Part shown: one piece after another, positions 19,312-28,433 of the stretch
Layout of the letters: each line of letters begins with the position of its first letter
How positions within the stretch are numbered: the first letter of the stretch is position 1
Assembly: GCA_963791595.1 (NCBI GenBank)
Contig: CAWBTF010000015.1
Coordinates: 83,727-147,726, forward strand
Direction: 5' to 3'
Origin: JAEMQF01 sp963791595
Lineage (GTDB): Bacteria > Pseudomonadota > Gammaproteobacteria > Burkholderiales > Burkholderiaceae_C
Length of the DNA: 64,000 nt
Notes under the pieces: model-generated
Databases searched by the model: none
Seen by the model: the letters and a program-made list of their open reading frames with translations, nothing else
What the model was told of the DNA's origin: nothing
Program-made: the position numbers and the translations under genes

Positions 19312-20577
19312 ATGAGCCCAACGCCTGCGGAGAAGCCCGACGTCCGCAAAGTTCCAAGCGCGATGACACCCACGACCGTCGTCACCGCGCTGGTGCTGTT
19401 GCTCGGCATCCAGCCGATCACGACCGACCTCTACCTTCCGGCGCTGCCCAACTTGCAGCAAGACCTGGCGGCGAGCGTCGCGGCGACCCAGTTGACGCTG
19501 TCGGCCCTGATCATCGCCTTCGGCGTCGTGCAACTGATCTGCGGTCCGCTGGCGGACCGCTTCGGCCGGCGCCCGGTGCTGCTGATCGGAATGGCTCTCT
19601 ACACACTCGCGAGCTTGCTGGCCGCGCTGGCACCGAGCATCGGGTGGTTGATCGTCTGGCGTGCGGCGCAAGGCGCGGCCATGGCCGCCGCGGTGACCTG
19701 CGGGCGCTCGATCGTGCGCGACCTGTACCCGCCGCAGCAGGGCGCCCGCGTGCTGGCGCGCGGCTTGGGCGGTCTGGGTCTGATCGCGTTTGCCTCGCCA
19801 CTGCTCGGCGGCGCGATCGTGCACTTCGCCGATTGGCATGTCGCGCTGCTTGTGCCTGCGCTGTTCGGCGCGGGCAGCCTGGCATTCATCGCGCTGCGAT
19901 TCACGGAAACCGTTCCCGAACGCAACCCGCGCGCCACCCAGCTGACACCGCTGCTGCGCAACTGGTGGGCAATCGTCGCGGATCCGACGTTTCGCGCCTA
20001 CACCGCCTTGCTGTGCATGACCTACGGTGGCCTGTTCACGCTGCTCGCCGCGAGTTCGTTCGTCTACATCGGCGTGCTCGGCGTTTCGCGCCTGGCGTGC
20101 GGCGCCATCCTGGCGGCGAATTCGCTGTTCTACGTGGCTGGCACATTGCTGTGCCGGCGCTTGCTGGCGCGCCGCGGTTTGCGCCCCACGGTGGCCATCG
20201 GCGGCGCGCTCAGTGCGAGCGGCGGCTTGCTCACCGCCGCGCTGTCGCTGGCCGGTGCGCACGAAGTGTCGGTGTGGACCCTGGTCGCCCCGAGCTGGCT
20301 GTTCATGGTCGGCCACGGCATTCACCAGCCCTGCGGACAGGCCGGCGCGATCGGACCTTTCCCAGAGAAAGCCGGCACCGCGGCGTCGGTCTCGGGCTTT
20401 CTGATGATGCTGGTGGCGTTTCTCGTCGGCCTGCTGCTCGGGCACACGCTGACCGGCACGGTGTTCCCATTGACGCTCGGTTTGGGTGGGTTCGGGATCA
20501 GCGTCGCATGGGTCGCGTGGACGGCCGTGCAGCGCCACGGCGAACCGCTGCGCAGCACCCGGATTCAGCCGGCTTGA
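19312..20577 (+). CDS. Bcr/CflA-family multidrug efflux MFS transporter
   Basis: This drug/proton antiporter of the DHA1 branch (bicyclomycin, chloramphenicol and similar compounds) has 421 residues with 12 predicted membrane segments. The family opening 'GIQPITTDLYLPALPNLQQD' and motif A in GPLADRFGRRPVLLIGMALY are clear, and motif C-like 'CGRSIVRDLYPPQQGARVLA' follows. The start at 19312 gives a short cytoplasmic lead before helix 1. Its stop lies one base before the miaA start, so the two genes are coupled. Confidence 0.9.
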   Translation: MSPTPAEKPDVRKVPSAMTPTTVVTALVLLLGIQPITTDLYLPALPNLQQDLAASVAATQLTLSALIIAFGVVQLICGPLADRFGRRPVLLIGMALYTLASLLAALAPSIGWLIVWRAAQGAAMAAAVTCGRSIVRDLYPPQQGARVLARGLGGLGLIAFASPLLGGAIVHFADWHVALLVPALFGAGSLAFIALRFTETVPERNPRATQLTPLLRNWWAIVADPTFRAYTALLCMTYGGLFTLLAASSFVYIGVLGVSRLACGAILAANSLFYVAGTLLCRRLLARRGLRPTVAIGGALSASGGLLTAALSLAGAHEVSVWTLVAPSWLFMVGHGIHQPCGQAGAIGPFPEKAGTAASVSGFLMMLVAFLVGLLLGHTLTGTVFPLTLGLGGFGISVAWVAWTAVQRHGEPLRSTRIQPA

Positions 20578-20578
20578 C

Positions 20579-21520
20579 ATGGGCAGCCGCGTCATCTGCC
20601 TCGCGGGGCCCACGGCGTCGGGCAAGAGCGCGATCGCGCTGGCCCTGGCCGGTGCTTTGGAACAACCGGTGGAGATCGTCAGCGTCGACTCGGCCCAGGT
20701 GTACCGCAGCATGGACATCGGCACTGCCAAGCCGAGCGCCGGGCAGCGCGCCGCGGTGCCGCACCACCTGATCGACATCATCGACCCGAGCCAGAGCTAC
20801 TCGGCGGCGCGCTTCGTCGCCGATGCGCGGCGCGCCATCGCCGACATCAACGCTCGTGGCCGGATCGCGCTGCTCGTCGGCGGCACGATGCTCTACTTCA
20901 AGGCGCTGCTGCATGGCCTGGACGCTCTGCCCGGCGCCGACCCTGCCCTGCGCGCCCGGCTCGATGCGCAGGCGGCGGCGCAAGGCTGGCCGGCGCTGCA
21001 CGCCGAACTCGCGCGCATCGACCCCGCCACCGCGGCGCGCCTTGCGCCGGGCGATGCGCAGCGCATCCAGCGCGCGCTCGAGGTGTTTCACCTCAGCGGC
21101 AGGCCGCTGTCGGCGCTGCACGGCAACTCCACCCAGCCCCCGTTTGCCGCGCCGCTGATCGCGCTCGAGCCACGCGATCGGGCGTGGCTGCACGCGCGCA
21201 TCGCCGAGCGTTTTCGCGACATGCTGGCGGCCGGCCTGGTCGACGAAGTTCGTGGCCTGCGCGCGCGCGGCGACCTGCACGCTGCCACGCCGGCGATGCG
21301 CTGCGTCGGCTACCGGCAGACGTGGGAAGCGCTGGAGCGCGACGAGCTTGCAATGCTCCCCGAACGCGCGATCGCCGCGACGCGCCAGCTCGCGAAACGC
21401 CAGTTGACCTGGCTGCGCGCGATGCCGGGGCGCATCGGCATCGCCTGCGACGCGCCCGATGCGTTGCAGCAAACGATCGCCGCCGCGCGCGTGTTGCTCG
21501 ACCACTCAGCGAGCGCCTGA
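20579..21520 (+). CDS. miaA: tRNA dimethylallyltransferase MiaA
   Basis: MiaA transfers a dimethylallyl group to N6 of A37 in tRNAs reading codons that start with U. The 313-residue length is typical. The P-loop is in ICLAGPTASGKSAIALALAG, then SVDSAQVYRSMDIGTAKPS, the Asp-containing HHLIDIIDPSQSYSAARF and the tRNA-binding GDAQRIQRALEVFHLSGRPL. The C-terminus has 'MRCVGYRQTWEALE' and RQLAKRQLTWLR. The start at 20579 directly follows the upstream transporter stop. The gene usually sits near mutL; here three genes intervene. Confidence 0.96.
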   Translation: MGSRVICLAGPTASGKSAIALALAGALEQPVEIVSVDSAQVYRSMDIGTAKPSAGQRAAVPHHLIDIIDPSQSYSAARFVADARRAIADINARGRIALLVGGTMLYFKALLHGLDALPGADPALRARLDAQAAAQGWPALHAELARIDPATAARLAPGDAQRIQRALEVFHLSGRPLSALHGNSTQPPFAAPLIALEPRDRAWLHARIAERFRDMLAAGLVDEVRGLRARGDLHAATPAMRCVGYRQTWEALERDELAMLPERAIAATRQLAKRQLTWLRAMPGRIGIACDAPDALQQTIAAARVLLDHSASA

Positions 21521-21632
21521 ACCGAGCTGACCCCCTCGTTCAAGGGTGGATTGACCCTCGCCAAGTCGTTACTCTTGGCACATACAGAAGCGAAGCGGAG
21601 CCTGGTCCGTTGCGAGCTTCGAAGGGGGAATC

Positions 21633-21983
21633 ATGCGCGCACACTCCAAATCACTGCTCGCCATTTGCGCAGGGCTGATGGCCACGGCGGCGTCCGCGGA
21701 TGAGGTCTCCCAGTCCTTCGCCGAATTGGGCGCGAAACCGCCGTCACTCCAGTGGTTCAATTTTTCGGACGATCAGCACGATTGGCACTCTCACTCGGCG
21801 CCGAAGCTCGACACGCAGCACAGCGGCAGTTGGGAGTACGGCGTGGCGAACTACGGCAAGCACGACTATGGCTGGAAGGACTACGACTACTGCACGCCGA
21901 TTCCCGAGCCTTCAACCTACGCGATGATGGCGCTCGGCCTGCTCGGTATTGGCGTTTACGCACGCCGCCGCAAAGCGGACTGA
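21633..21983 (+). CDS. Small PEP-CTERM sorting-domain protein
   Basis: This 116-residue exported protein has a signal peptide (MRAHSKSLLAICAGLMATAA, cleavage near ASA-DE). Its short mature region is rich in His, Asp, Trp and Tyr (residues 45-85), and its C-terminus is the classical PEP-CTERM sorting signal: PIPEPSTYAMMALGLLGIGV plus the basic YARRRK end. An exosortase (EpsH/XrtA) encoded elsewhere should cleave at PEP and attach or release it in biofilm/exopolysaccharide production. The mature part resembles nothing I know. It is a single gene with its own ribosome site (AAGGGGGA) and no exosortase or polysaccharide genes nearby. Confidence 0.87.
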   Translation: MRAHSKSLLAICAGLMATAASADEVSQSFAELGAKPPSLQWFNFSDDQHDWHSHSAPKLDTQHSGSWEYGVANYGKHDYGWKDYDYCTPIPEPSTYAMMALGLLGIGVYARRRKAD

Positions 21984-22077
21984 GCTCGACCCTGCGCGCC
22001 AGCACTGCGCAGCGCTGAACCGCCCCTTCTGAAAGCCACGCCCGGCCCATGCGCCGGCGCATGGTTCAATCGCGGCG

Positions 22078-22773
22078 ATGGATTCGCCGCGTCCCGCGCC
22101 GCCCGCCGCGCCCTCCCAGCCCGTACTGAGCGTTCACGGGCTGGCCAAGCGTTACGCGGCGAGCCTCGTATTCACTGGCGTCGACCTGGACGTCGCTGCC
22201 GGCGAGTTCGTCGCGATCGTCGGTGAATCCGGCGTCGGCAAATCGACGCTGCTCAATTGCATCGCGGGCCTGGACAGCATCGACGCCGGCGCGGTGCACA
22301 TCGACGGCCAGGCGATGCATCAATTGCCCGAGATCGAGCAAGCGCTGCTGCGGCGCCGCCTGCTGGGCTTCGTGTTCCAGGCGTTCCACGTGCTGCCTTA
22401 CCTGAGCGTGGAGCGCAACGTCGCGCTGCCGCTGCTGCTGCTCGGCCGCGACGAGCCGCAACGCATCGAGCACCTGCTCGGCGCTGTCGGGCTGCAGGGG
22501 CTGGGCGCGCGGTTGCCGCAAACGCTGTCGGGCGGCGAATTGCAGCGCGTCGCGATCGCGCGTGCGCTGGCGCACTCGCCGAAACTGATCCTGGCGGACG
22601 AACCCACCGGCAACCTCGACCCGACCACCGCGCAGCGGGTGCTCGAAACGTTTCGCGAGCAGGTGCACCGGGGCGGCGCGGCGTGTGTGCTGGTCACGCA
22701 TTCACCGGCTGCCGCCGCGTTTGCGGACCGGGTGCTGGTGCTCGGGACGAGCGGCTTGCGGCCGCGCGATTGA
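22078..22773 (+). CDS. ABC transporter ATPase, MacB/LolD-like (AttE-like)
   Basis: This is the nucleotide-binding subunit of an FtsX-type ABC system. The 231 residues contain Walker A GESGVGKST (about residue 51), the Q-loop VFQAFHVLPYLSVERN, signature LSGGELQRVAIARAL, Walker B LILADEPTGNLD and H-loop LVTHS. The subfamily acts in lipoprotein sorting, cell division or peptide export, not in nutrient uptake. It is followed one base after its stop by a two-FtsX-domain permease, and 1.4 kb later by a lipocalin-like hydrolase, the gene set known as att/AttEFGH in other bacteria. Confidence 0.9.
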   Translation: MDSPRPAPPAAPSQPVLSVHGLAKRYAASLVFTGVDLDVAAGEFVAIVGESGVGKSTLLNCIAGLDSIDAGAVHIDGQAMHQLPEIEQALLRRRLLGFVFQAFHVLPYLSVERNVALPLLLLGRDEPQRIEHLLGAVGLQGLGARLPQTLSGGELQRVAIARALAHSPKLILADEPTGNLDPTTAQRVLETFREQVHRGGAACVLVTHSPAAAAFADRVLVLGTSGLRPRD

Positions 22774-22774
22774 C

Positions 22775-25363
22775 ATGCTGGCGCGCTGGCTGATCGAACT
22801 GTCCTGGCCCGAGGTTCGGCACCACGCCTGGCGCCACCTGGCGGCGTGGTTTGCCGTCGTGCTCGGCGTCGCGCTGGCGTTCGCCGTGCACTTGATCAAC
22901 CAGTCGGCGCTCGGTGAGTTCAGCGCCGCGGTGCGCAGCGTCAACGGCCAGCCCGATTTCGAACTGCGCGAAGCGCACCGAAGTTTCGGCGGCGGTTTCG
23001 ACGAGGGCGTCTACGCCCGCGTCGCGGCGCACCCCGGCGTGGCCGTCGCGAGCCCGGTGCTCGAGATCGAGACCTACGCGCTGGGCACCGACGGGCGCCG
23101 AACCGCGCTGCGCGTGATCGGGTTGGACGCGCTGGTCGCGGCTGCCGTGTCGCCGCAACTCCTGCCACGGCCCAGCGCCGCGGCCATGGCGGCCGACCGC
23201 TTGGCGCTGCTCGACCCAGCCGCAGTCTTCTTGAATGCCGCGGCGACCTTGAAGCTCGGGTCGTCAGGCGCGCTGGCGTTCGGCAGCGGCGCGGGCACGG
23301 TGCAGCTCGACGTGCAAGGCAGCGTCGCGGCGCCGGGGCCACCGCTCGCGGTGCTCGACATCGCCGGCGCGCAAGCCGCATTCGGCATGCTCGGTCGAAT
23401 CAGCCGCATCGACGTGCGCCTCGCGCCTGGCGCGCAGATGGACGCGGTGCTGCGCGAACTGGCACTGCCGAACTCGCTGCGCGCCGCCGCGCCGGACGAA
23501 GCCGCGCATCGCGTCTCGAATCTGTCGCGCGCCTACCGCGTGAACTTGACGGTGCTGTCGCTGGTGGCGCTGTTCACCGGGGCCTTCCTCGTCTATTCCA
23601 TCCTGTCGCTGTCGGTCGCGCAGCGCACGCCCCAGCTCGCGCTGCTGGGCGTGCTCGGCATGGGAGCGCGCGAACGGCTGCACCTGGTGCTGGCCGAGTC
23701 GACTGTCCTCGGCGTCGCCGGCAGCGTGGTCGGAATTGCGCTCGGCTTCGGCTTGGCCGCGCTTGCGCTGCGCTTGCTCGCCGGGGATCTGGGCGGCGGC
23801 TACTTTCCCGGCGTCACGCCGCAGCTTCACGCGGGTTCCACCGCGGCGCCGGTCTACGCCCTGCTCGGCGTCGCCGCGGCGCTGGCCGGCGGCTGGTTTC
23901 CAGCACGTGCGGCGCAACGCATCGCGCCGGCGCAGGCCCTCAAAGGGCTGGTCGTGACGCGAAGTGTCCACTCATCGGCGCGTTGGGCTGCGGGCGCGAT
24001 GCTCGGCGCGGCAGCGCTGCTGCTCGCGCCGCCGTGGTTCGGCCTGCCGTTGGCCGCGTATCTGGCGGTGGCGTTGCTGCTGATCGGCGGAATCGCGGTG
24101 GTCCCGACCGCGGTCGAGCTGCTGCTGCGTGCGGCCGCGGCGCCGCGCGGGCCGCTGATGCTGCTGGCGCTGGAGCGCACCCGGCAGCAGCGCGACCAGG
24201 CGACGACTGCGGTCGCCGGCATCGTCGCCAGCCTGGCCTTGGCGGTCGCGTTGACGGTGATGGTCGGCAGCTTTCGCGGCTCGGTCATGGCGTGGCTCGA
24301 CCAGGTCTTGCCCGCCGACCTCTACGCGCGCGCCGCGAGTGGCAGCGCCGGCGCCGACACGCTGTACCTGAGCGCCGAGATGCTGCAGGCGGTGCGGGGG
24401 CTGGCGTCGATCGAGCGTGTGGTCGGCCAGCGTGTTTACCAAGCACAGTTCGACCCGGCGCGTCCCAGCGTGAGCGTACTGGCGCGCCCTTTGGGCGACG
24501 CGGCCACCAGCCTGCCGCTGGTGGGCGAGGTGCGCCCGGGCGTTGCGGGTCTGCTCAACGTCTACGTCAGCGAGGCCTTCGCGAGCCTGTATGGCGCGAA
24601 TGCCGGCGCCCGCTTCGAGCTGCCGCTGCCCGACGGCCGCACCCGGCCCGCCCACGTGCGCGGCGTGTGGCGCGACTACGCGCGCCAGCACGGCGCGGTG
24701 GCGCTCGACGCCGCCGACTACCAGGCGGCCACCGGCGATACGCGCATCAACGACCTGGCGCTGTGGCTCGCGCCGGGCACGGCGCTCGGCGACGCGCAGG
24801 CGCAGGTGTTGGGCGCGATCGGCGCCCTCGGCGCGACCGAGACTCGCGGCACGGGCGTGGGCACGGGCACGAGGGCCACCACAGCCGCCGGCACCGCGCT
24901 CGAATTCGCCTCGACCGGCGAACTGCGCGCGACGTCGCTGCGCATCTTCGACCGCAGTTTCGCCGTCACCTACTGGCTGCAGGGCGTGGCGGTCGGCATC
25001 GGCCTGTTCGGCATCGCCGCCAATTTCGCGGCGCAGGTGCTGGCGCGGCGCAAGGAGTTCGGCGCCTTGATGCACCTGGGGCTGACGCGCGCGCAGGTGC
25101 TGCGCCTGGTGGCCCTGGAGGGGGCACTCTGGTCGAGCGCCGCGGCGCTGCTCGGCACGTTGCTCGGCCTGGGCGTGAGCTTGATTCTGGTCAAGGTCGT
25201 GAACCCACAGAGCTTTCACTGGACCATGGATCTGGCCGTGCCCTGGCCGCGGCTCGCGGTGCTGATCCTGGGGACGATCGCCTGTTCCGGGTTGACAGCC
25301 TGGGTTGCCGCGCGCGCCAGCGCCGGATCGAACTTGGCGCTGCTCGTGAAGCAGGACGGGTGA
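22775..25363 (+). CDS. FtsX-family ABC transporter permease (AttFG-like)
   Basis: This large 862-residue permease has two FtsX modules. The first membrane helix lies at about residues 20-40, followed by an extracytoplasmic region (45-255), three helices with the FtsX motif near residues 265-400, a second set near 430-540, another external domain and three final helices (about 740-850). It should pair with the upstream ATPase as a MacB-like mechanotransmission complex. It may be a fusion of the separate AttF and AttG permeases. The ATG at 22775 is preferred because it directly follows the ATPase stop; earlier ATGs lie inside that gene. Its C-terminus 'SAGSNLALLVKQDG' is complete. Confidence 0.85.
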   Translation: MLARWLIELSWPEVRHHAWRHLAAWFAVVLGVALAFAVHLINQSALGEFSAAVRSVNGQPDFELREAHRSFGGGFDEGVYARVAAHPGVAVASPVLEIETYALGTDGRRTALRVIGLDALVAAAVSPQLLPRPSAAAMAADRLALLDPAAVFLNAAATLKLGSSGALAFGSGAGTVQLDVQGSVAAPGPPLAVLDIAGAQAAFGMLGRISRIDVRLAPGAQMDAVLRELALPNSLRAAAPDEAAHRVSNLSRAYRVNLTVLSLVALFTGAFLVYSILSLSVAQRTPQLALLGVLGMGARERLHLVLAESTVLGVAGSVVGIALGFGLAALALRLLAGDLGGGYFPGVTPQLHAGSTAAPVYALLGVAAALAGGWFPARAAQRIAPAQALKGLVVTRSVHSSARWAAGAMLGAAALLLAPPWFGLPLAAYLAVALLLIGGIAVVPTAVELLLRAAAAPRGPLMLLALERTRQQRDQATTAVAGIVASLALAVALTVMVGSFRGSVMAWLDQVLPADLYARAASGSAGADTLYLSAEMLQAVRGLASIERVVGQRVYQAQFDPARPSVSVLARPLGDAATSLPLVGEVRPGVAGLLNVYVSEAFASLYGANAGARFELPLPDGRTRPAHVRGVWRDYARQHGAVALDAADYQAATGDTRINDLALWLAPGTALGDAQAQVLGAIGALGATETRGTGVGTGTRATTAAGTALEFASTGELRATSLRIFDRSFAVTYWLQGVAVGIGLFGIAANFAAQVLARRKEFGALMHLGLTRAQVLRLVALEGALWSSAAALLGTLLGLGVSLILVKVVNPQSFHWTMDLAVPWPRLAVLILGTIACSGLTAWVAARASAGSNLALLVKQDG

Positions 25364-25544
25364 ACGAAGTGCGCGGCGCGGCCGGTCCTGACGGTCTGGG
25401 GCGCGGGCAGCGCCAGACTCGGACGCAACGCGCGGCGTACGCCACGCTTTTCGCGGCGCCGTTCACGGCGGGGGCAAGGTAATCGGCCTTCAGTCGGGCC
25501 AGGTTCTGCCGATATTCGGTTGGTCGAGGACCCCGGGGACTGCC

Positions 25545-25958
25545 ATGACCAAAGCCAACCCAGAAAAACCAGGCGCCGATGCGGCGCAGGGCATGCGCGA
25601 TGCATTGAAGGAGCTGTTCGGCCGCACCCGCGGTTCACGCGAAGTGCTGCCGCACCTGGCCGGAGTTGAGCATGCGCTCAAGATGCAGGGCTTGGCCGCT
25701 TTCGACACCTTGCCGCAGCGGGTTCTGAAGCGCGCCGCGACGCAACTTCAAAGCGTTTTGCCCGATCCGGTGAGCGAGGGTCTGGCCGACCTGCGCTCAC
25801 GCCTGTCCAAGGCACTCTCGGCGCATGAAGAAGCCCGGGTCGCGATCGTTCGGCCAGCCCGCCCATCGGACTTTCTCACTGACGAAAAACTTCAGGTCAG
25901 CGAATCGAGCGTTTCCGACTTCATGCGCGTCGTCGAGGCCGCCGAGCGCAAGTTCTGA
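25545..25958 (+). CDS. Hypothetical protein, short paralogue of the next gene
   Basis: This 137-residue cytoplasmic, mostly helical protein is not recognised. Its core is shared with the next gene: a GSREVLPHLAGVEHALKMQG block, 'AFDTLPQRVLKRAATQLQSV', GLADLRSRL and a C-terminal FLTDEKLQVSESSVSDFMR motif. The conserved tail ends in SVSDFM in both. It has no signal peptide, membrane segment or Cys residues. The lack of any domain I know and the position between an FtsX-type permease and its usual lipocalin partner suggest a later insertion. An in-frame ATG with GGGGAC upstream supports the start. Confidence 0.7.
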   Translation: MTKANPEKPGADAAQGMRDALKELFGRTRGSREVLPHLAGVEHALKMQGLAAFDTLPQRVLKRAATQLQSVLPDPVSEGLADLRSRLSKALSAHEEARVAIVRPARPSDFLTDEKLQVSESSVSDFMRVVEAAERKF

Positions 25959-26115
25959 GTTCCTGGCGCGACTGCGCCCATCGCAGCTTCAGGTAACACG
26001 CGGCAACCGGCGTGGCGTCTCGCACGCCTGCAACGCTCGGGCAGCGCCATGTTCAGCTGGAGCGTGCCGCTCAACGCCATACTCGGCTCGCGGACGAACA
26101 GCAGGGAGCCATGGC

Positions 26116-26688
26116 ATGAGCAAGCCGACACAGCCTTCGCAGGAAGATCGAAACGAGCCCGCCACGACCGTGCTGGAGTCGGTGTGGGGGTCGCTGAGCA
26201 TCTTCACGAAGCCGCTCAAGATTGAGCGCAGCGACGACGGCAAGGTCCGCGTCGTTGTCGACGACCCGGCGGCCGCGTTGCGCAAGGCGCAGGCCATCGA
26301 GGCGGCGCAACATTCGCTGTTGCGCATGCGAAGCGAATTGACGGAACTGCTCGACCGCTCCAGAGGTTCGCGCCAGGTGATGCCCCATCTGGCGAGCCTC
26401 GAGCACGGCTTGAAGACGCGCGGCCTTGCCGCGTTCGAGTCGGTGCCCGAGCGCGTGCTGGCGCGCGCCTCGCAACAACTCGAGGAAGTGTTGACCGAGC
26501 CTGTGGGCGCCGGCCTGGCCGACCTGCGCTCACGCATCGTCGTCGCGCAAACGAAGCTGGAAAAGAGCGAAGCGGCCACGAAGAACGCCGGCCCCTCGTC
26601 GTTTCTCACCGACTCCAGGCTCACGGTCAGCGAAGGCAGCGTCAGCGATTTCATGCGCGCCTTGGCCGACTCGGAAGGCAAGGCTTAA
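26116..26688 (+). CDS. Hypothetical protein, long paralogue with extra N-terminal domain
   Basis: This 190-residue protein is not recognised. Residues 70-190 are paralogous to the preceding gene (RGSRQVMPHLASLEHGLKTR, AFESVPERVLARASQQLEEV, GLADLRSRI, SFLTDSRLTVSEGSVSDFMR). Residues 1-65 are new and contain 'TVLESVWGSLSIFTKPLKIE' and a short beta-like DDGKVRVVVDDP. The shared part looks helical and may oligomerise. The pair probably arose by duplication followed by gain or loss of the N-terminal part. The ATG at 26116 follows AGGGAG; a longer open frame upstream overlaps the first paralogue and is a shadow. Confidence 0.7.
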   Translation: MSKPTQPSQEDRNEPATTVLESVWGSLSIFTKPLKIERSDDGKVRVVVDDPAAALRKAQAIEAAQHSLLRMRSELTELLDRSRGSRQVMPHLASLEHGLKTRGLAAFESVPERVLARASQQLEEVLTEPVGAGLADLRSRIVVAQTKLEKSEAATKNAGPSSFLTDSRLTVSEGSVSDFMRALADSEGKA

Positions 26689-26764
26689 AGAGCAAGCTGG
26701 GGGCCTGCCTGGGGCACGCTCAACCCCGGGTCGTCCGACTCTTGTGCTGTGCGATGCTCGCATC

Positions 26765-27868
26765 ATGCAGCGCCGCAGCCTCTTGCTTTCCCTGGGCGCC
26801 GGGTTCGGCACCGGCGCGCTGAACGCCGCGAACTTGTCGCCGCGCGGCTTGCTGTTTCCCGCCGACTTCGGCGCACACCCGCAGCAGCGCATCGAATGGT
26901 GGTACCTCACGGGGCACCTGCGTGACTCGGCCGGGCCTGCGCCCGCCGAGGAATCGGCGCAGCCGCGGTTCGGTTTCCAAGTCACGTTCTTCCGGTCACG
27001 CACACCGGTCGATCCTGCCCACCCGAGCCGCTTTGCCGCGAGCCAACTGCTGTTCGCGCATGTCGCGCTGACCGATCTCGCCAACCAGCGCATGCGCCAC
27101 GACCAGCGCATCGCACGCACCGGCTTCGCGATCGCCGAGTTCAGCACGAGCGACACAAAGCTCAACTTGCGCGACTGGAGCCTGGTGCGCAGCGACTCGG
27201 AGCGTGCCAACCGCTATGACGCGCGCGTGCACAGCGCCGCGGCCGGCTTCGCATTGCAATTGAGCTGCACCACGACGCAAGCCGTGCTCCTGCAAGGCAA
27301 CCAGGGCTGGTCGCGCAAGGGCCCGCGTCCCGAACAGGCGAGCCTGTACTACAGCCAGCCGCAGCTCACGGTCGAAGGCCGCTTGCAGCTCGACTCGCGC
27401 GAGCTCGCCGTGCAAGGCCGCGCCTGGCTCGACCATGAGTGGAGCGACGCGCTGCTCGATGCACAAGCCGTCGGCTGGGACTGGATCGGCATGAACCTGC
27501 ACGACGGCTCGGCGTTGACGGCGTTTCGCCTGCGCCGTGCCGACGGCAGCGCACTCTACGCCGGCGGCAGCTTTCGCGCACCAGGAGGGGCCGCGAAGAT
27601 CGAGACGGCCGAAAGCGTCAAGTTCACGCCGAAACGCGAGTGGACCAGCCCGCATTCGGCCGCAAGCTACCCCGTGCATTGGGCGGTCGAAACATCGAGC
27701 GGCCGCTTCGAAGTGCGCGCGCTGCTCGACGACCAGGAACTCGACAGCCGCGCCAGCACCGGCGCCATCTATTGGGAAGGCCTGAGCGAATTGCTCGATG
27801 CGAGCGGGCGGCGCATCGGCCTGGGTTACCTGGAGATGACGGGATACGCAGCGGCGCTGCGCCTGTGA
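26765..27868 (+). CDS. Lipocalin-like secreted hydrolase (AttH/CrtC-like)
   Basis: This 367-residue exported protein of the AttH / carotenoid 1,2-hydratase-like family is a double lipocalin beta-barrel. The N-terminus MQRRSLLLSLGAGFGTGALN is a signal peptide with an Arg pair (Tat-like). The family marks are 'HPQQRIEWWYLTGHL' (about residue 42), GFQVTFFR, LDHEWSD and WDWIGMNLHDGSALTAFRLR. In many proteobacteria it is encoded directly after an ATPase/FtsX permease pair, so it is probably the periplasmic effector of the transporter upstream. Its substrate is unknown; a lipid-like ligand is possible. Confidence 0.85.
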   Translation: MQRRSLLLSLGAGFGTGALNAANLSPRGLLFPADFGAHPQQRIEWWYLTGHLRDSAGPAPAEESAQPRFGFQVTFFRSRTPVDPAHPSRFAASQLLFAHVALTDLANQRMRHDQRIARTGFAIAEFSTSDTKLNLRDWSLVRSDSERANRYDARVHSAAAGFALQLSCTTTQAVLLQGNQGWSRKGPRPEQASLYYSQPQLTVEGRLQLDSRELAVQGRAWLDHEWSDALLDAQAVGWDWIGMNLHDGSALTAFRLRRADGSALYAGGSFRAPGGAAKIETAESVKFTPKREWTSPHSAASYPVHWAVETSSGRFEVRALLDDQELDSRASTGAIYWEGLSELLDASGRRIGLGYLEMTGYAAALRL

Positions 27869-27905
27869 GGCGCATTCGCGTTCAGCGGCATCGCATCTTT
27901 CGGTG

Positions 27906-28433
27906 GCATTCGGCCCTTGACTAGCGTTCACCGCTGCGGGCATGCCAGTTCCAGCGCGGGGGCAGGTGGCCCGGGGCTTCGAGCGAATCCTGTCTGTCCG
28001 CGCAAGCCCAGCCCCCCAGCGACTGCGCCCCAGGGCGGTGGCGGCGCCCCCGTTCTCCGGCCCACGCTCGCGGAGCACCACCGAGGCCCACGACGGCCGG
28101 CCGCGTCATCATCGTCCAAGCACACGAGGAGCCAGGACACCGCGAATGGGACCTGCGCCCGGGGGCACCACCACCGCCCTGCTGCAACCATGGTGGCGGG
28201 CGATGCGCAGGGGTGCCACCCCGTGGCCCAGGGCGGGTGGCTCGGGGTACGGGCGCAGGACCCATTCGCGGTGTCCTGGCTCTTGGTGTGCTTGGCTGGC
28301 GTTGATGGAATTGCGCGCCGTGGACCACATCCGGTGCCCCGCGAGCGTGGGCCGGAGAACGTACCCCGGGCCACCTGCCCTCGCGCTGGAGCCGGCGTGC
28401 GCGCAGCGGCGAACAGTCACTTTGGGCCGAACG
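27906..28433. repeat. Palindromic modular repeat, copy A (inverted orientation, both terminal repeats)
   Basis: This 528-bp non-coding element fills the gap between the AttH-like gene and the ABC exporter. Ends of about 50 bp are imperfect inverted repeats (left starts GCATTCGGCCC, right ends GGGCCGAACG, each with a CGCTGCG core). Inside, four modules occur in the order d-b (28031-28073), c-d' (28132-28181), a-c' (28229-28279) and b'-a' (28337-28380). Module b is TTCTCCGGCCCACGCTCGCG and module c contains GACACCGCGAATGGG. It is the reverse complement, with about 80% identity by eye, of copies E and F. Open frames across it are not shared between copies, so I see no protein. Confidence 0.85.

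Noticed and set aside
25363..25482. Possible 40-codon gene starting GTG after the FtsX permease
   Set aside because: No conserved features and no convincing ribosome site; it is the tail of a long shadow frame.
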